Source: Tetragonia tetragonoides | Lineage: Eukaryota > Streptophyta > Magnoliopsida > Caryophyllales > Aizoaceae | Direction of reading: 5' to 3' | Assembly (NCBI GenBank): GCA_038025085.1 | Contig: CM076152.1 | Span: 29,267,501-29,331,500, forward strand | DNA: 64,000 nt | In this document: piece after piece, positions 36,601-46,552 of the stretch | Numbering within the stretch: the stretch's first letter is position 1 | How the letters are laid out: each line of letters opens with the position of its first letter | Position numbers and translations under genes: made by a program | Notes under the pieces: generated by a model | Told to the model about the DNA's origin: nothing | Seen by the model: the letters and a program-made list of their open reading frames with translations, nothing else | Databases searched by the model: none

Positions 36601-37926
36601 GTCAAACAGGTCTTGGATTTTAGCCTTAAGGGTGTAACACTTTTCAGTATCGTGCCCACGCCCCCTATGGTATTTGCAGAATGCAGATTCATTCTAATAT
36701 GGTGACCTTTTCTCTACAGGTGGATCGGGGGTAGGCCCAATCGGATGTAGATAGTCTCCTTTGATCAACTTATCTAGAGCATTGACATAAGTCATCCCGA
36801 GGGGAGTGTACCTTCTTGGACGCCTATCAGCTATGGCGTTCACTTCATTTCCTCTACTAGTGGAGGTATGGTTGGCGCTGGTTTGTTTCTTGTCCTTATA
36901 TCCACTTGTGTTGTTATTGTAAGTGACTTTGTTCTTCCCCCTTTGGAGTTGGTCATCTTCAATGGCCATGCCCACTTAAGTTAATTGGGCATAGGTGGTT
37001 ATGGGTTGAAACTTCATGTGCTCGCGGTATTCAGATGCCAAATTCTGGACTAGCATGCGGATTTGATCCCTTTCAGATGGGCGATCAATCATCTCGGCGA
37101 CCTTAGTCCTCCATCTTCTCACGAAACTAGTGAATCCTTCTTTGTCTCCTTGCTTGGTGATGTCCAGCTCTCTTAATGTCATGGGTGGGAAGACATTGTC
37201 AGCATATCTATGAAGGAACAGTGTGGATAGATCTTCCCATTTTTCCAACTTTTGGGTGGGCAACTTGAAGAACCAGGCCCTGACAGCAGGATCCAAGGTT
37301 TGGGGAAAGAGGTGAACATACAGCTCTTGTACAATACCTCTAAGGCCCAATGCAGTAGTAAAAGCCCTAATGTGATCTTGTGGATCGTCGGTTCCTTTGA
37401 ATGTGGGAACTTCAAGCATAGAGAACTTGGTGGGCAATTTTCTCTTGATGTGGGGAGCATAGCCCTCAGAATTAATGATCAAGTCGTTGAAGGCCCGACT
37501 CTTGCCTAAGACGGATTCAAGCCTGTTTAGCTTGGCTTGAAGCTCTTGCACCTCTTTAGTGGAGGGTTCGGCCTTTTCCCCATCGGGCTTGGGCTTGTCT
37601 TCATCTTTATTAGAGGGATCCAACTTGGCGACACGGGCTTCCATATAAGTGAATCTAGCATTCATAGCGACCATTTGGGCTAAAAGGTCATCCATCTTTT
37701 GGTCAGCGGTTCTCTCGGCGTCTCCAAACATAGCGGACTTAGGTGAATTGGATGGCGAGGTTTGAGGTGACGGTGGCGGTGTGCGAAGGTAATCGAGCCA
37801 AACAGGGCCAACAAACTGTGCTTGTGGTGAAGGTTCGAACGACGACTTGCGGACTAACCTCTTGCTAGACTCGTCTCTCTCCCACTCCCTAGGACCAGGA
37901 TCTCTACTTCTACCAATTCTGGACAT
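36601..37926 (-). pseudogene. Element B gag
   Basis: Starts at 37926 (MSRIGRSRDPGPREW) about 1 kb inside the 5' LTR. A Pro-rich and coiled-coil-like N-terminus leads to a Retrotrans_gag-type capsid domain (about residues 160-300, with 'DDPQDHIRAFTTALG' and 'WEDLSTLFLHRYA'). A GAA-to-TAA stop at 36974-36976 ends the frame after AQLT, where C reads AQLTEVGM. A TGG-to-TAG change near 36695 follows, just before the CKYHRGRGHDTEKC zinc knuckle (about 36640-36685). Start choice: first ATG of the frame after the leader. Confidence 0.87.
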
Positions 37927-38929
37927 AAAAGGGCCCGTTTAAGAAAATAGAAAATAAATGGGAACCTCCACATAATAATAAAAGTTTTATTTTAAAACAA
38001 ATGTGGGAAGAGAATCTAGCACTAATCCTCAACATGGTGATCTTTTGGGTAACACGCGATTTTATGTAAATAGCATATTCTAATCAATGATCTTTCGACT
38101 TTATTAGAATTATAAATACTCTTGATTTGCATACGGGATGAAACTCCTAATTTTAGAAAAAGAGAAATACTGTTGACTTGCATATGGAATTAAATTGGAC
38201 TCTTTTTTTTTATTTGGTGAAAAATCATTGACGGGAATATGTTGTTTGCATGCAATCTAATTCTGATGGAAAGGAACGTCTTCCTAACATGGTCACTAGC
38301 ATCGTCGGAGTCATACAGGGATTCTGCTTCCTAAAAGGATAAGATCCTAGACTCTATTTGAACAAGCAACAAAAGGGAAACCTTCCCTAACCAAGACTCA
38401 ATAAAAGAATCCTAAGGGGGGATCTAATCCTAATATTCTATGAACGTTAATCACATAGCAAGGAAACAATTAATAATATAGCAACTAAACAAATTAGCAC
38501 TTGGATATGGACTATGAGACATAATGCAGTGGTTTGACACAAACTGTGGTTCGATAAGGTAACCCATGGCCGGATGCGTTTTGTCATCTATGGGGTGCAT
38601 AGTAAGACTAGACGTACCATTTTACACATCTCGAACGGAAACATGTAAATGTCATGGGGTGGAACACGACTATGTGCAAAGGTAATTCGGACCGAGTGGG
38701 TCACTGGCCTAAGTCATAGACAATGTTCCAAAGGGTAGATCCTATAATGGTGTGGTGATGTCTTTCAACATCTTGCAAAGATAATGCATGCAATATGAAT
38801 GATATGGATGCAAAAAGGCAAAGAAAATAAACACGTACGGTAATTGAACCAAATAGCTAAAAATAAATCATTGACATGGATAAGTGTTCGAATTACATCC
38901 TCTTATTAAGTCCCCAGTGAAGTCGCCAC
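37927..38929 (-). other. Element B 5' leader and primer binding site
   Basis: AT-rich untranslated leader with no ORF of note. The PBS is at 38911-38929, directly inside the LTR: on the minus strand GTGGCGACTTCACTGGGGA. This resembles the tRNA-Arg type PBS described for Tat/Ogre elements; the tRNA match is from memory and should be checked. Confidence 0.75.
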
Positions 38930-40404
38930 TGTAAGAACCTTCGCCTTTCCGGCGCGCTTTCGATTTTTAGTTGAGATTAATGGTTCTGAAATATTTGTCA
39001 CATGCGATTCAAATTAATTATAAAGAACAATAATTTGCAAATAAGAAGCCGCCACCAATTTTTAAGGAAACAAATGGAAACCATCAAAAGTGCACCCCAA
39101 TTCCTATTGGGAATTGACTCATGCCCATAGGGACTAAGTATTGAGTTCGGGGATGTAGGTACGAAATAAACAAAACGAATCTCATCTAAATCGCCCGTAT
39201 TAACAGCCTCTACTAAGCTTATCCATGTCAAGTATTTATTTATGCTAGATGGTTCCATACAAATCCGGTCATCCAATGATCCTAAATTAACTAGGCGGGT
39301 TAAGAGCAACCAAATTACCTACGTTATCACTTTGCACGATTTATGTCCAATTTACATGCATACTATTAACAAGCATAAACATGATATAAAGCATTAAATT
39401 AACGCTCCAACCTACCAACTTTGCTAAACGCACCATGTATTGCATATGCACATCAATAAAACTGTTAGTATCTTCACAAGAATAATAATAATGCAAAGGT
39501 TCTAACCTTATGCTAGAATAAACCTAGGAGGCTACTATATGCATGCAAAAACTATGAAAAGATGCAAACTTGCATAAACTAATAAAAATACACAAACTTT
39601 ATATAAACTAATCGAGCATAATTATATACAAAATCAAAACCATGCAAATTTATTCAACCATAATCAAAAGCTAAATAAAACATGATGAACGAACAATAAA
39701 ACAAGAGATTTAATAAACGATTAGGCCCTCAGGATGGTTAACCTGGACATTTTATTCGAACGGGATTAGTAGAATTGGGATTGTTCTTCGATCTTGGGTG
39801 CTAGGCTAGGTGTATTGCTTGCTTGAATCTTCAGATTTCTGAATTTGGAAAAATATGTGCTCTGAATGCTCTCAAAATTATGAACTGACTGACCTCCCGC
39901 AGAAGAGGGTGAAAGGGAGTATTTATAGACTTGAGGGACGAATTTAGGGGCCTAGGGCTAGAAGCCCGGCGCCAAAATTCGGCCCAGTCAAAAAAATGGG
40001 TTCAGCGGCCACACGCAGGGCAGCTGAGGCCTGCGTTGTCACGCGCTGGCCGCTGAGCAGCCTGCGAAGGCCGCCGGGCATGACGGCACGCGCGTGACTA
40101 GGGTTTTTGACTTTTTGTGCTCTGTAAATTATGAAATTGCCCTTGGGCTGGCCCAAGGGGCCGGGATTAAGCGGTTTTGACCCAAATCTTCAAGACACGA
40201 TATCTCTTGATCCAGGAACCTGATTGAGGCAAGGTCAAAGGCGTTGGAATCCTTATAACAAGGGTTATCCAAAGACTAAGGTTTCAAAGAATTTGGTCTA
40301 GATTTTCGAGCGATGTCCTTTTCTACTTACGTCCATGTTAATCCATTACCATCAGCATCGGGCGTTGCGGTGTCAGGGGAAGAGAACCGATTAGGGTGTC
40401 TACA
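38930..40404 (-). repeat. 5' LTR of element B (contains promoter)
   Basis: 1475 bp, TGTAAGAACC to GTGTCTACA on the plus strand. On the minus strand a TATA-like TATAAAT lies at 39921-39927, with the GC-rich AGCGGC cluster (about 39990-40080) upstream of it, as expected for the U3 promoter driving gag-pol. Confidence 0.92.
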
Positions 40405-40409
40405 CATAC
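40405..40409. repeat. Right target-site duplication of element B (CATAC)
   Basis: CATAC directly follows the terminal ACA of the right LTR and matches 7724-7728. Confidence 0.93.
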
Positions 40410-41350
40410 CTTTGTATTGTTATCTTGAATATGTGGGATTTTGGGGGAGAGATTGTTCCGGAGTTAATAACGGATTGAATGTCGTACTTCAAATGATAGC
40501 ATTGCTCAGTGAGATGGCCAAAACATCTGTGGTATCGGCAATAGAGGTAATGATCTTCTTCTTCTATCCAAACTCCTTCTAGGAATTGCAGATCTCCGCG
40601 TCGAAGTAGAGCGGTCATGACGCCATGAATTGGCACCGATAGAGGCGTGAACTCATGGATGGGGATGCTTGGTCTTTCCCTTGATAACATATGATGCACG
40701 GTCCACATTGTTCCTTCATCAATGAAGGTTTGGATTTTGCCTCTCAGATTCATGCAGTCATTGGTGTGATGTCCGCAGGCTCGATAGTATTCGCAATAAA
40801 CACTTGAATTTCCATTTTCTGGGATGAGCTCATATGTTGGTCCTACTGGATGTATGTAGCCATATGCCCTCATTTGTTGAAAGATGCGTTCTTGAGGCCA
40901 ACGGGGTTGCCCTTGATCTAGAACCAGTTTGCCACCTTCTAGAAACTTAATTCTTCGTTCCAACTCAACGACCGTTTTCTGTAGCTTTTTAATCTCTGAG
41001 TGATAGACAACTATATATTAAGTTAGGTGCTCAATATCGTCTTGTGATTCAACAATGGCTTGGATTGGCTTGCCTGCGCTTCTATACTCAATGAGGCATG
41101 GTGTTTCATCTGGATCAAGGCCCACTTGGATTTTGGCCTCCCGGAATGATCGGTCCAATTGTTCTTTCAGATCAAGGGATTCATCCTGAGTATCCAGCAC
41201 CAATTCTCTCAAAGTTTTGCGGACTAGATATGTAGTTCTCACAAAATGGGTTTTGACCTTCTTAGCATTCTGGCCACTTTCCGACCCTGGCATGAGGAGA
41301 GATTCTTTCTATGTATCTTCAGTTGAGGAACGCTTCATGGACCCTGGCAT
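40410..41350 (-). pseudogene. Element A gag remnant with two zinc-knuckle motifs
   Basis: Starts at 41350 (MPGSMKRSS) with an in-frame TAG after EDT (about 41310) and another stop near 41016. It encodes a charged, coiled-coil-like stretch, then two C-x2-H/Y-x4-H-x4-C motifs: CEYYRACGHHTNDC (about 40770-40810) and CRYHRCFGHLTEQC (about 40510-40550). The frame runs into the B insertion site at residues TIQRY and resumes at 7723. No Retrotrans_gag capsid core and no protease are seen, unlike B. Either a non-autonomous form or a large internal loss. Confidence 0.72.
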
Positions 41351-42112
41351 GATCTGAACGAGTAGAAGACCTTTTAGAATCAAAAGATCACGAGACTCTC
41401 ATAAACAAAAAGTTGACCCACACATAGAAAACACATTGTCCTAAAAGAGAAAAGTCCTTAAGCCTAAATGCCCAATTATTTCCCTAATATTAAAGAAAAA
41501 TAAAGTCAACGGACAAAAATAAGAGAAAATAGAAAAAGATGGATTATCCTAATTTTTATTTTTCTAGACTCAAAGAAAATGAAAAATGGGATAAAATAAA
41601 TAACAAAAGAATTTCGGTCTTCTTTTTTTATTATTTTTTTTCGATTTTCGGCGACTATTTTCTTTTTGCCGATTTTTTATTATTTGATTTTCTATATTTT
41701 TTTTCGACCGAATCTGAATTACATCAAAAGAAAAAGATAATACATAAATAAGAAAAGGGAGATGGGAGATTGAAAGACTGACTCTCTTTTTTTAAACAAA
41801 AAAGATCCTAGAAAATTATTCATGACTTTTTAGAATATATCATTGGGAAAATGATGAGTGTTCATTGAATTTGAATTCTCGCACCATCTTCGGGCACGAG
41901 GGACTAGCTAAAAAAAAAAAGAAAAAAATGACTCCTAGCACGTAAATACATGTTGGCACATAATCACAAAATTCATGCATTTAGGCAAGCATTACAATGA
42001 TATAATTACAGGCAAACATGTGATCAGACGGGCATTACAACGACGCATGCACAACAAGCAAGCGGATGCACAGATGTGGGTTAAAGGCTCTTGGCTCCTG
42101 TGAAGTTACCAC
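41351..42112 (-). other. Element A 5' leader with decayed primer site
   Basis: AT-rich sequence with no supported gene. At about 42095-42112 tcctgtgaagttaccac aligns with B's tccccagtgaagtcgccac, so it is probably the mutated PBS and places the LTR start near 42113. Confidence 0.55.
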
Positions 42113-43743
42113 GACAAATTACAATTTCCGTTCGGCGGATGGTCGACACAACGATTGTAATTCTTTTCATCAACAAGGATTGATGAGTCATGGGTAAGAA
42201 AGCGTCGATTTGCACGATAGGACAACTGTATATTCCTTTAGATATATGGGTTGTCTACGAGTTGCGACACAAACTTCCGATGCAACACGTTGATATCATG
42301 GAGTTCACACTCTAAGGTAACTTGCTTCATATGTTCGTCAATGAGAGAATGAGATGCATAGACCAATATATACATGGCTTGATAATATCTTCTATTTTGT
42401 TACCGGTTTTGTTTTGTAACATATGAGAAGAAAAAAAAAAGAAAAAGAAAAAAAAGGAAACCTCTCGTATGAAATTTTAATGTTAATACTCTTGTGTAAG
42501 GACACGGGATTTTTTCACATTGTTTCGACGAAATGCGTCCTTATAGAAAATTTGTCAGTTGGGGGCTTAGATAAGTTCAAGGGACCATCGAGTTAGAAAA
42601 GATTTTGAAAAGACTTGAATTGAATAAAAACCATGAAAAAGGTCACAAATCTGCTATCGGCGCCTTATCGTAAGGACAAACCGATGGGACAACCCAACAG
42701 CGCGATAAATGAACTAATCGTGATTTATGACGGCCTCTACTAACTCAAGTTCGGGGGCGAAGGTACGAGGTGGGAAGGTGTTAGGCACCCAACTCGCCCG
42801 TTTTATGACGGCCTCTACTAACTCAAGTTTGCTTAATAATTTAAAGACATAATTCCCATGCAAAACCGGATTAACAACCTAGACTTAGACTATTAATTGG
42901 TTCACCAAAAGCATCACAACATTTATTATTGACCCTTATTTAGACATGCATTCGATTGACAAGTTGAGCAGCACAACGACTATACAAACAATATTTAGGA
43001 AGCAATAAAAACGTTATTCTAGCATGATATCTACATTATGACTACTGGAAAAATAAACAGTTAAGCAATTAATTTAATTTGAGCCCTCAGGAATTTGTAC
43101 CTGAACTGTAGGCTATATTTGACAAAAATAGTAAAGCAAGATCTCAAATTTTAGAAGAAAGAGGGAGAAGCTTAGTGTTAATACTCCTAAGAATAGAGGT
43201 TGCTAATTGTAGGCTGTGTGTTTTGAACTGAGGGTGAAGGCTTGTTTATATAGGCGTGGGAGGTAGGGTTTGACGGCAGAAATTGAGCTGAAAAACGAGA
43301 CGGGCTTGAAAAATGAGCCGGGCCCGAAGCGGGGTCAGCGCCGCTAGCGGCCCAGGGAAATTGGCTTGAGCCGCTGACGGCTGTTAGTAGCCAGCTGGAT
43401 GTCGTCATAATGACGACATCCAGCCCATTTTTATTTTCCGGAGGAATTTTAAATATTCTGAAAATCGCGAAAAGACCGTTTTACCCCTGAACGGTAAAAG
43501 ACGGTTTTACCCCTAAATCGCAACTTGGCGACCGGGAGTCGGAACGAGGCATGAGACGTGTCGTTGGAAAACTCTTGAACGGGGCTTTTAAATGAAATGA
43601 AATGAAATGAAGGAGTGTTTGGAGGAAAAACCTGAGACCTTATCTTAACTATTAAAGCAAAAATAGCAGTTCAAGTTTATAAATTACTACTTTCATCATC
43701 GGGCTTTGCGGAGAAATCTAAAGGCGCTTTTTTGGCGTCTACA
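42113..43743 (-). repeat. 5' LTR of element A
   Basis: The right end is clear (GGCGTCTACA at 43743). The left end is inferred from the decayed PBS and has lost its TG. A 26-bp direct repeat around ttatgacggcctctactaac occurs near 42724 and 42803. TATATAAA on the minus strand lies at 43245-43252, with GCCGCTAGCGGC words at about 43325-43385 upstream. There is no partner LTR in the window to date it. Confidence 0.72.
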
Positions 43744-46552
43744 TCTTGATACCGGTTGATATTTTTGTTCATCAAGCCATGTTACATCTACTTACTATAG
43801 GTACAAAGCACTTTTCATATGTGTTCAATGTTGATTTTTGCATCAAGTTCGTGAACTACAAGAATGAGGCAATCTCAAATGCCTTTGAAGCGTTGTGCAT
43901 CTTTTGAGTCACTTTATGAGGATGAAGCTGGAGATGTTACCTTCACTTGGTAATAATATGGTATGGAACGAAGAAGGGAATGTATGTTATGGGGGTTTTG
44001 AGTTTGAGGGGGAACAATGATATGAACCTTGTTCTCACAGAATGGTTCAAATGGGAGCAACAAAGGCGTATTTTGATTGAGTGGTTGGAGTATGAGTGGC
44101 AGAAGTTTGATGAGTTTAATGTGCGACTTGGATACTGAATCTTCCAGACTTACACAAGATGTGAAAGAAGAGAGAGAGAGAAAATTCAAGCTATCCAACA
44201 TCAAAAGCTTCTTCGTATGACCAATCACCAAGCCTTTAGCATATTCATTCATAGCCTGAACCCTGTTTCTAAACCTTGTTCCCTTCATAGACCTTTGCTT
44301 GTTGGCTATTTATCTTTCGATTGACATTTGGTCTATAATCCATTGCTACTGTTTCTGATTTTCTTGTCTAACCCTATAATGGAATGTTTCTTGTGGACTA
44401 GGTGTTGAGGATGGCCCATATCATTAGATTGTTAAGCTTGAGCTACTATACGTCTTTGAATCTTCAAGTACCTAAACTCTTGTGGTGATGAGTGTGACAT
44501 ATTGATTTGTGACTCTATCTTTGTGTCGTATATACAACATAACATGCGTGAACTTTTTGATGATGCCAAAAGGGGGAAGTGATTTGTGCTTGCATTTAGG
44601 TTTGATATGATCATGGATAGTTTCTTTCTTATCTTTCTCTTTTGAACCTATTCACTATGGATAGGTAGCATCTTGATAACTCTACTCATATATGGTTGTT
44701 GTTCTGAAGTGGTTGATATTCTATATTGATTCTCTACTGGTCTTGTGAATAAAATGTTGAGCTCTGTTATTTGCATTGTGAGAATATGGGTCAAACCATA
44801 TTCTCCAATGATGTGGCATTGACTTTTAATTAATTGGCATATCTACTAGGCATGTGGCACATGCTTGGTGGGTGATTTGTAATAGATTAGGAGGGAATTA
44901 ATTCTGATACAAAACCATAATCTCTCTCCTCACATTTCCCTTTCCTCACATTTCTCTCGTCACTTTATGTCTGAAACAAGCAAGCTCTCCTCTTGTCACT
45001 TTATGTCTGAAAAGTGAGAACTCATAGCTTCTCTCTCGTCACTTCATTTGCTCAGCTCACCTCTCCTCTCATTTATCTGAAAATCGCATAGTGTTTGTTT
45101 CTCTCTCTCCTCACAAACCCTAGGCACATCAATATTCACTCTAACAACACACACATTAAAAAGCTCGATCTTTTGGTGAGGAGAGTTATTTCCATTGTTG
45201 TTGAGGTTGTCGTCGAAGGTGAGAAGAAGAAGATATCTTAAAATTGAAAGAGGAAGGCCAAGGTTAGCTCTTAAATTTCGTGTTATTGTTTTTGGGTATG
45301 TTAATTCGTGTTATTGTTTGTGGGTATGTTATTTTTTGAAAATGATTTATTGTTGTACCCATATTTTGCTATTAAAATTCTGAAATTAACGATTAGGGTT
45401 CGTTAGAGCATAAATTTGAAAATAAGTTTTGGTGGCTATGGTAATTTGAAGTTAGAGGAACCATAATTCTGGTTGTTTAATTTGAAATTAGATTTGGTCG
45501 TTTTGGAAATTTTGAAGTAAGGCTAAAGTATGAGCATAGCTAAACCCTAATTTTGGATGCATGTGTAGTTAATCCCTAAGTTAATCCCTAATTGTTTGTC
45601 AAATAAGTCTGGTGTTTTAATTTGAAATTAGATTTGGTAGTTTTGGTAATTTTGAAGTAAGGCTAAAGTATGAGCACCGTTAAACCCTAAATTTTGATGC
45701 ATGTATAGTTAATCCCTAATTGTTTGTCATATATATTTATTTAGATGTGCTGTATGTTTAAGGGTGGTTGTAAGGCGTAGAAATATTTGCTGGCTATGTT
45801 TAGTAGACGTTTGTTCAGACTGCAGTATTTTGTCCCTTCCCCGTTTTTAGATATGATATATATTGTGATTTGTGAAAATTTGATAAAGGCATGATAGTGT
45901 GAGCATAATTGGAGATAGTGTTTTTTGACAATGTCTTTAAATGTTGTGTATCCTGTATCTTTAAGGGTGATTGTATAATTTAGAATGTTACGCTGGCTAT
46001 TTGTAGTTATTTATTCTATATCCTTTATCTTAAGGGTGATTTATAATGTTATGCTGGCTATTTATTTGAGTAGTAACTCCCCATGTTGCTATTGTATGGT
46101 GATATTTGTAATAATGTAGAATGCTTGACATTTGGGTATAATTGGAGACCCTAATTGGAGACCTCATTTGGAGATTGTATTGTTTGGTTGGAGTAATAGT
46201 TTTATAAATGTCTCCCCTCCCCATGTGTATTTGTAAATGACAGGGTCTATAAATGTTGAAGGGTTGACAGTGTGGAGTTTTGTGTGTGTGTGTGTTTATT
46301 GTAGTGAATAGTTATGAATGTTTGAATATAGTTGAGGATTAGTATTAGTGATAGTTTGGAGAGAATAGGTTCCTGTTTATTGATAGGAGTAAAGTATTGA
46401 TAGGAGAGAATAAGGTTAAAGTATGGAAGGTGTGAACTTTATGATAATTGTAGTAGTATAGTGGTTAGGGAGGTGGTGTTAGGCCACATAGCTGATGAGT
46501 TGGTTGTTTTATTTTGTTATGAACTGTGTGGCCCACATAGGTATTGTTGGTG
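43744..46552. other. Intergenic region and likely leader/intron of the MULE-type gene
   Basis: 43744-44790 has no convincing gene. A polypurine-like atgccaaaagggggaagtg near 44565 could be a relic of a Copia-type element. 44860-45170 is CT-rich with repeated tcactttatgtctgaaa words, like a 5' UTR. 45190-46540 is AT-rich with tandem repeats and ends at a cacatag acceptor-like site before the MULE start, so it may be a long leader intron. Confidence 0.4.
45471..45730. repeat. Two-copy ~140-bp tandem duplication
   Basis: Copies begin at 45471 and 45611 and share tttgaaattagatttggt, gaagtaaggctaaagtatga and tagttaatccctaattgttt. A shorter unit, taagggtga...gctggctat, recurs downstream near 45757, 45958 and 46030. 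Confidence 0.8.

Larger units (their letters stand above)
7729..40404 (-). mobile_element. Element B: Tat-lineage Ty3/gypsy retrotransposon nested in element A
   Basis: Bounded by two LTRs (7729-9202 and 38930-40404) of 1474 and 1475 bp that share the gcgctttcgatttttag subtype, with CATAC target duplications outside. Minus-strand order is 5' LTR, PBS, leader, gag (start 37926), protease, RT, two RNase H domains, integrase, then antisense ORF2 and PMD gene, polypurine tract and 3' LTR. Without the nested C material it would be about 17 kb. By eye about 15 differences occur in the first ~395 bp of the two LTRs (about 4%), so the insertion is not very recent. Gag-pol is broken in several places. 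Confidence 0.93.
1..43743 (-). mobile_element. Element A: outer Tat-lineage Ty3/gypsy retrotransposon, interrupted by element B
   Basis: Gag-pol lies on the minus strand. A is present as 1-7728 and 40410-43743; 7729-40404 is the inserted element B, and the 5-bp CATAC at 7724-7728 is repeated at 40405-40409. Removing B and one CATAC makes A's gag-pol reading frame continuous across the site (residues TIQRY then EPQLK). Minus-strand order is 5' LTR (42113-43743), decayed primer site, gag remnant (40410-41350), pol (3488-7723), then plus-strand ORF2 (1832-3170) and PMD gene (1-1381). The 3' LTR is off the left end, so A's own target duplication cannot be checked. A differs clearly in sequence from B and C and looks older. 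Confidence 0.85.

Noticed and set aside
1..43743. Classification as Ogre in the strict sense
   Set aside because: The extra 5' ORF and the intron between protease and RT that define Ogre were not seen; only the Tat lineage is supported.
43914..44288. 124-codon minus-strand frame
   Set aside because: No recognisable motif and an overlapping plus-strand frame; no splice or promoter support.
44560..44600. Possible Copia polypurine tract (atgccaaaagggggaagtg)
   Set aside because: No adjacent LTR pair or pol fragment could be seen, so it stays a weak hint.
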